From Synechococcales cyanobacterium PMM_0003 (GTDB taxonomy: Bacteria > Cyanobacteriota > Cyanobacteriia > Pseudanabaenales > Pseudanabaenaceae), in NCBI GenBank assembly GCA_949128015.1, contig CASBRC010000388.1, positions 1 to 19,726 on the forward strand: DNA of 19,726 nucleotides, in the 5' to 3' direction. Under the pieces are notes generated by a model, which was not told the origin of the DNA, ran no database searches, and saw only the letters and a program-made list of their open reading frames with translations. Of the stretch, positions 14,769 through 19,726 are shown piece after piece (within the stretch, counting starts at the first letter, position 1; each line of letters opens with the position of its first letter). A program made the position numbers and the translations under genes.

Positions 14769-15698
14769 TCAGACCAGAAGTTGAGGGTGAATCAGCTCAT
14801 ATCCTGCGGCTTTGATCTTCTCATTACTGACTTGTAGGCTTTTGCGCCGATTGCTCAATTTGGAAGAGTCCCACTTCACAGGTGGCAAGTTGTAGCGATC
14901 GCAAACAAGCTTGACTTGCTCTTTGACTGTCATCTGACTATCGTCAACTAGGTTGTAAATTCCCTCAAGTTCATTACACCGAATGAAATCGATCGCGCCG
15001 ATGATGTCATCACGATGAACCCAATTGATAAAGCGATCGCCCTTGCCTGGTATCGTCATGCCAGCTAAATCGCCAAACATGTTCAACAGCTCTCGTCCAG
15101 GACCATAAATCCCCCCCAGCCTCAAAATACAGACTTTCTGATGCTCGTTAGCAGCCTGTAAGATGATATTTTCGGACTCACAAATTACCTGACTTTTATG
15201 CTCCAAGGGGCTGACTGATGAGGTCTCATCAACCCAACTTCCCTGCCGATCTCCATAGACAGAACAGCTACTTAAATAGACGATTTGCGTCAAGTTAGGC
15301 GTTTGCTTCAAGACCTTGACTAAATTCTTGGCAGTAGCAAGGTAAGTCGCTTCATAATCTACTTCACTAGCCTCCTGAGAGCCACTGGGTGCAGCACTTA
15401 TGACTAATGTATTTTGACCTTGGAGTAGATCCTGTACAGCCGTGACATTATCTCCTCTCATCAAGACTACTTTGGAGAGGGTTGCCGAAAGGGAAGCGAT
15501 TCGTTCCCTACTTGTAGTCGTGCCAGTAATACAGTGTCCCCGATCTTCCCAGTAGTCAGCCAATGCGCTTCCCACGTAGCCGCAACCAAGAATAGCTATA
15601 TTCTCGAAGATCGGACGGCGCTGAGCCTGCTGTCCCATTAGCTTTCGGAGATGATCCATGTTTAGCTCAGGGCTATTTTGGTCAGTGGAGTTGTGCAT
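14769..15698 (-). CDS. NAD(P)-binding SDR / epimerase-like protein (YeeZ-like)
   Basis: A 309-residue protein with an N-terminal Rossmann domain: IAILGCGYVGSALADYW gives the GxGxxG loop at residues 38-43, followed by a TTTSRER segment after strand 2, as in NADP-binding forms. LVISAAPSG and IVYLSSCSVYGD are the strand-4 and strand-5 regions of extended SDRs, and FINWVHRDDIIGAI and GIYNLVDDSQMTV are common C-terminal epimerase elements. No standard YxxxK pair is obvious, as in the atypical YeeZ-like SDRs, so catalysis is uncertain. The first 30 residues precede the fold and an internal start at M14 is possible. It sits between the two halves of the PE locus, on the opposite strand from cpeF, with no evident link to bilin chemistry. 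Confidence 0.8.
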   Translation of the reverse strand: MHNSTDQNSPELNMDHLRKLMGQQAQRRPIFENIAILGCGYVGSALADYWEDRGHCITGTTTSRERIASLSATLSKVVLMRGDNVTAVQDLLQGQNTLVISAAPSGSQEASEVDYEATYLATAKNLVKVLKQTPNLTQIVYLSSCSVYGDRQGSWVDETSSVSPLEHKSQVICESENIILQAANEHQKVCILRLGGIYGPGRELLNMFGDLAGMTIPGKGDRFINWVHRDDIIGAIDFIRCNELEGIYNLVDDSQMTVKEQVKLVCDRYNLPPVKWDSSKLSNRRKSLQVSNEKIKAAGYELIHPQLLV

Positions 15699-16190
15699 TT
15701 TCCAAAGATCTCTAATGTTAACTTGTGTAAAGATTTGTTAACAGTCTAGTGATTTTCAATATTTAAGCACAGGGCGGATAACCGTCTATAGATTGACTGC
15801 TATGGGTTATCAGTATTGGAGACTTGTGAATGAAAAGTAGTTATAGCCAACGCATAACAACTCTGTCACAGCAAACTGACGAAAATTGCTATCTTTCGCA
15901 AAGGTTGCTACCAGAAGATGAACAGCCCCGTTATGCCAAACTGCGATCGCACCGTTGAGGTTATCTGTTTCTATTCGAGGTTGGGCAAGCAAAAATAGTT
16001 GACTTTGTTGATAAGTGCAGAGAGAGAATTTGCGATCGCAAAAGTTAAGAATTGAGAAGCGATCGGGGGCATAACAAATCATTGGAGCGAACAAATATGA
16101 TATTTTGGGTTTAAGCGGCTATGAAACGCTAAGTGTTTTTGTTGACCACAAGTCTATGCTCTTAACTGAAAATTAGTCTAAACTCCAGTT
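15699..16190. other. 491-base stretch without a convincing gene
   Basis: The left part is the AT-rich upstream region of the SDR-like gene and the right part follows cpeZ. It contains several GCGATCGC or CGATCG palindromes. No hairpin terminator for cpeZ, tRNA or other RNA gene is apparent. Only a weak 80-90-residue frame on the - strand is present (see next entry). The high HIP1 content in that frame would suit former coding sequence. Confidence 0.5.
15810..16082 (-). CDS. Doubtful small reading frame
   Basis: A - strand frame from ATG at 16082 (about 90 residues, MICYAPDRFSILNFCDR onward), or from a TTG at 16094. It matches no family I know. Features such as AIAVWHNGAVHLLVATFA resemble a fragment of a folded protein, and HIP1 sites fall inside it, so it may be a gene remnant. 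No Shine-Dalgarno motif precedes it. Treat as probably not a functional gene. Confidence 0.2.
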   Translation of the reverse strand: MICYAPDRFSILNFCDRKFSLCTYQQSQLFLLAQPRIETDNLNGAIAVWHNGAVHLLVATFAKDSNFRQFAVTELLCVGYNYFSFTSLQY

Positions 16191-16811
16191 CTAATTGGAT
16201 GCTTTTGCTGACTTAAACCCAGATGTCATATCTAATCTAGATATGGCACTAGTTGCTGTTTCCCGCACATAGGAATCGGCTGATTCATCATCAATAATTG
16301 CTTGCAATATACCAAGCCCTCGACTGTCGCCGATAGAAGCGATCGCATTTACCAACGAAACTGCCAAAGCAGGATTGTCCGTTTCTTGCAAAGCTTCTAT
16401 CAAAATATCCAAAACAGGCGCACCAATTTCACCCATCGCCATCACTGCGGCAATATTGACTACAGGATTAGAATCTTGCAAAGCTGTTTTTAAACCCTGC
16501 ACACCTTCGACAGATAGTGGCTGATCGGGATGACAAATAACAACTTGGGCCAATGCTTTAGCGGCACTCCCTCTTACGGTCACATTTTCACTATTGAGCA
16601 TCGCTTCAACTAATGGCTTCACCGTCGCATGACCGATTTCGCCGAGAGTTTTCACCGCTGCTCGACGGTAGGTTGTATCTTCATCATTGAGAATACTCAT
16701 CAACTTAGCGATGGTTTCCTCATTATTGTGGTTTTCCGCTAGTTCCCACATCGCTTGGTTACGGAGATTGGGATTTGGATGTTTGAGTTGTTGGAATAGG
16801 GCTTCAGACAT
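16191..16811 (-). CDS. cpeZ: Phycoerythrin chaperone-like protein CpeZ
   Basis: A 206-residue HEAT-repeat protein of the PBS-lyase group. Repeats run through the full length: NLRNQAMWELAENHNNEETI, YRRAAVKTLGEIGHATVKPL, VRGSAAKALAQV, VNIAAVMAMGEIGAPVLDIL, ALAVSLVNAIASIGDSRG and VRETATSAISRLD. In F. diplosiphon CpeZ works with CpeY and CpeF: it is not a lyase by itself but helps fold phycoerythrin and raises lyase output. Length agrees with that family. The start is 14 bases after the cpeY stop codon, so the two are translated from one message. No terminator is evident after it. Confidence 0.9.
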   Translation of the reverse strand: MSEALFQQLKHPNPNLRNQAMWELAENHNNEETIAKLMSILNDEDTTYRRAAVKTLGEIGHATVKPLVEAMLNSENVTVRGSAAKALAQVVICHPDQPLSVEGVQGLKTALQDSNPVVNIAAVMAMGEIGAPVLDILIEALQETDNPALAVSLVNAIASIGDSRGLGILQAIIDDESADSYVRETATSAISRLDMTSGFKSAKASN

Positions 16812-16825
16812 AATTATTTTTAGCT

Positions 16826-18103
16826 TTAGTTTTGATTTTTCTTTGAATTAGCTTTTTCGCGAATTAATAAATCGCTATCTTCACTTAGCAATTCATAGCC
16901 ACTGCGATCGCCAAATTTTTCGAGGGCGAGTAGAGAAGCATATTTCAGATCCCAAATTTGGGTTGTGAGACAGGCTTTGATTTCGGGAATGGCTCTGACA
17001 TCTCCGATTTCGGCTAGGGCGATCGCGGCGGCGGCGCGGGACTTCTGGAACTGTGGTTGTTTGTTATGCAGAGCTTCGATTAAGAGATCGTAAGCAGGAG
17101 CATATTTTAGCCAACCAAATAGTTTCATCACATGAAAATGAGCACCATAGTCATTGTGAGCTTCTTCGGCATAGGTTCCAAACAATGCGTCAGGTGCAAC
17201 ATCCGCATAATTGTCCAGAATTGTTTTAATTGCTAAATAGCAACGCCCAAAATCGGTTTCGTATAACTCACGCAATAAAAAAGATAGTGCTGGCAAAGTA
17301 TCGTAACTATGTACCAAAATCAAATCATTAGGATGATCGCGCAAGGATTTTTCTAAATAAGGTTCCACATCAGAAAAGGCGATCGCGCCTTCATTAAGTC
17401 CATCTTCAGCTAACATCCTAACTCCGCGCAAGCGAAACACTAGAGACACTGGACAGGTGGAAATATTAGGGATCGCCGCATAATATTTGGCATCGATCAA
17501 ATCTTGAACTGATAAGCGTCTCGCAATCACACTCGCGTTATGCAATAAATCAACAACTTTTTCCATGTCCGCATAGTCTCTAGTCAACCGACAAACTGCG
17601 GTAATCGCGGCACTGGCTAAAGGCAAATCAGTATTATTAGTGAATTTACGAATTCTCTCTAATGCTGGTTGGTAATCGAGCTTGGCTAAGGTCTGAATGA
17701 TGACGCGATATGATTGGCTGGGCTTATCTAGCAATTGGGCAATTTCTTCTAAGATCCCAGTATCATTAGTACCAATTTCACCGATCGCCCATACTGCATT
17801 TTCAGTTAAGAAGCAATCAGAATCAGCAAGGCATTCACGAATAATCGGTAAAGATTGCGTGGCTTGAAGTCGCCCCAAAGTTTCAACCGACTTGCGCCTG
17901 ACAATGCGATTATCCAAAGCATCATCGGTTTGCTGGATCGCTCGTATTAAAGCTGCGATCGCTTTATCTGATGAAAAATTAATTAAATGAGAAGCAGCAA
18001 TATAGCGCGAATCTTCCTCACCAATTTGGTCTTGAGGTGTATCTAAAAGGGCGATCGCCTGATCTTCTGTTAAATTAAAAAAACTATTAAAACGTTTATC
18101 CAT
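16826..18103 (-). CDS. cpeY: Phycoerythrobilin lyase CpeY
   Basis: A 425-residue HEAT-repeat lyase of the E/F type. CpeY attaches phycoerythrobilin to the alpha subunit, at C82 in F. diplosiphon. Repeats are clear in the N-terminal half (RRKSVETLGRLQATQSLPII, LTENAVWAIGEIGTNDTGIL, LASAAITAVCRLT) and near the end (SRAAAAIALAEIGDVRAIPE, LKYASLLALEKFGDRSGYEL). The middle (about 190-330) is the family-specific region with ARRLSVQDLIDAKYYAAIP and CPVSLVFRLRGVRMLAEDG. It sits 111 bases downstream of cpeA in the same direction, behind a hairpin terminator, and 14 bases before cpeZ. The order cpeBA-cpeYZ is as in F. diplosiphon, and the length is close to that protein. Confidence 0.93.
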   Translation of the reverse strand: MDKRFNSFFNLTEDQAIALLDTPQDQIGEEDSRYIAASHLINFSSDKAIAALIRAIQQTDDALDNRIVRRKSVETLGRLQATQSLPIIRECLADSDCFLTENAVWAIGEIGTNDTGILEEIAQLLDKPSQSYRVIIQTLAKLDYQPALERIRKFTNNTDLPLASAAITAVCRLTRDYADMEKVVDLLHNASVIARRLSVQDLIDAKYYAAIPNISTCPVSLVFRLRGVRMLAEDGLNEGAIAFSDVEPYLEKSLRDHPNDLILVHSYDTLPALSFLLRELYETDFGRCYLAIKTILDNYADVAPDALFGTYAEEAHNDYGAHFHVMKLFGWLKYAPAYDLLIEALHNKQPQFQKSRAAAAIALAEIGDVRAIPEIKACLTTQIWDLKYASLLALEKFGDRSGYELLSEDSDLLIREKANSKKNQN

Positions 18104-18132
18104 AATCCTTAAATTATATCAATCGTCAAACT

Positions 18133-18173
18133 AAAAAAGAAGGAGAAGCGCAAAGCGCTTCCCCTTCTTTTTT
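18133..18173 (-). terminator. Intrinsic terminator after cpeA
   Basis: A 19-bp stem (18133-18151 with 18155-18173, one mismatch) with loop AAA and A/T runs at its base. It lies 42 bases past the cpeA stop codon and before cpeY. It should end most cpeBA transcripts and let only a fraction read into cpeYZ. Confidence 0.85.
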
Positions 18174-18214
18174 GTTAAAGAGTACAACAAAGTAGCACTC
18201 TTTAAAGTATTTGA

Positions 18215-18796
<582 letters not shown>

Positions 18797-18824
18797 TTAG
18801 CCGAGGCTGATTAGAATGGATTAA

Positions 18825-19478
<654 letters not shown>

Positions 19479-19578
19479 TTAAGTCTCAAAGATAAAAAAC
19501 TAAGCAACATTCCTTAACAAATGTGTTTGATGTTACAAGCTTTGCCTGAAATTCTTAACCAAACGGCAACATATCCCG

Positions 19579-19600
19579 TTTGATCATGCTTTTGATCAAA
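19579..19600. promoter_or_regulatory. Operator-like palindrome TTTGATCA-N6-TGATCAAA
   Basis: Half-sites TTTGATCA (19579-19586) and TGATCAAA (19593-19600) are exact inverted repeats with a 6-base spacer, a size suited to a dimeric DNA-binding protein. It lies about 200-220 bases upstream of the cpeB ATG. It joins directly the 11-bp tandem repeats that follow. A binding protein cannot be named. Confidence 0.45.
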
Positions 19601-19630
19601 TCGTCCTTAAATCGTCCTTAAATCATCATT
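19598..19630. repeat. Three 11-bp tandem repeats upstream of cpeB
   Basis: Units AAATCGTCCTT (19598-19608), AAATCGTCCTT (19609-19619) and AAATCATCATT (19620-19630) are consecutive; the third has two changes. The 11-base period is one helical turn, so each unit shows the same DNA face. Confidence 0.7.
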
Positions 19631-19645
19631 TAGGATCGCAAATAA

Positions 19646-19696
19646 AAACCCAAAAGAGAGAGGCGGCGCGGAGCGCCGCCTCTCTCTTTTGGGTTT
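19646..19696. repeat. Perfect 24-bp hairpin repeat with AAACCCA ends
   Basis: Arms 19646-19669 and 19673-19696 are perfectly complementary with loop GGA. Outer ends AAACCCA/TGGGTTT equal those of the hairpin at 5318-5370, and the apex GGCGC-GGA-GCGCC is like those at 8104-8150 and 13341-13365. It is preceded by CATTTAGGATCGC, which resembles the right end of the MITE-like element at 8080-8096. It may be the terminator of a gene beyond the window or a dispersed repeat. Confidence 0.75.
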
Positions 19697-19726
19697 GTGT
19701 CCTAGCAAAGCGATGTAAGAACCTAT

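Noticed and set aside
15699..16190. Possible small RNA or tRNA in the gap between the SDR-like gene and cpeZ
   Set aside because: No cloverleaf, no GTTC-type T-loop with matching stem, and no promoter-terminator pair could be found by eye.

Overview
The window is cyanobacterial. It carries a class I phycoerythrin (PE) locus, a cysteine-free L32 ribosomal protein, an acetylglutamate kinase of the hexameric PII-regulated type, and very many GCGATCGC (HIP1) palindromes. Subunit and linker content fits a freshwater, PE-containing filamentous genus such as Pseudanabaena; the genus is an inference and cannot be proved from this window.

Bases 1-5300 hold surface-polysaccharide and accessory metabolism. 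A SAM methyltransferase (+) faces a glycosyltransferase and an O-antigen-ligase-like membrane protein (both -), and a two-domain SagB-type flavin oxidoreductase follows (-). Bases 5300-8250 hold the L32 gene rpmF (+), a five-helix membrane protein (-), argB (-), and a 5'-truncated PDDEXK nuclease of the YhcG/DUF1016 family (-). The break of this nuclease gene coincides with a small inverted-repeat element.

Bases 8250-19726 form the PE locus. On the + strand lie an unknown 165-aa gene, three rod linkers cpeC, cpeD and cpeE, the lyase genes cpeS and cpeT, and the activator cpeR. This is the cpeCDESTR order known from Fremyella diplosiphon. A 78-aa coiled-coil protein and a HEAT-repeat lyase resembling CpeF follow. 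A convergent NAD-binding SDR-like gene and a nearly empty 490-base stretch separate this half from the - strand set cpeB-cpeA-cpeY-cpeZ. Together these supply both PE subunits, the linkers that stack PE hexamers at the distal rod, lyases for every phycoerythrobilin site (CpeY and CpeS for alpha; CpeS, CpeT and CpeF for beta), the chaperone-like CpeZ, and the transcriptional activator of cpeBA. 

The locus is also rich in non-coding structure. A long hairpin lies between cpeC and cpeD, a MITE-like element between cpeE and cpeS, another inverted-repeat element between cpeR and the 78-aa gene, and a terminator between cpeBA and cpeYZ. Upstream of cpeB there is an operator-like palindrome with 11-bp tandem repeats. 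Sequence elements are shared by the cpeC and cpeB upstream regions. I see no new multi-gene system. The least explained parts are the two unknown small proteins next to the PE genes and the shared regulatory signals.
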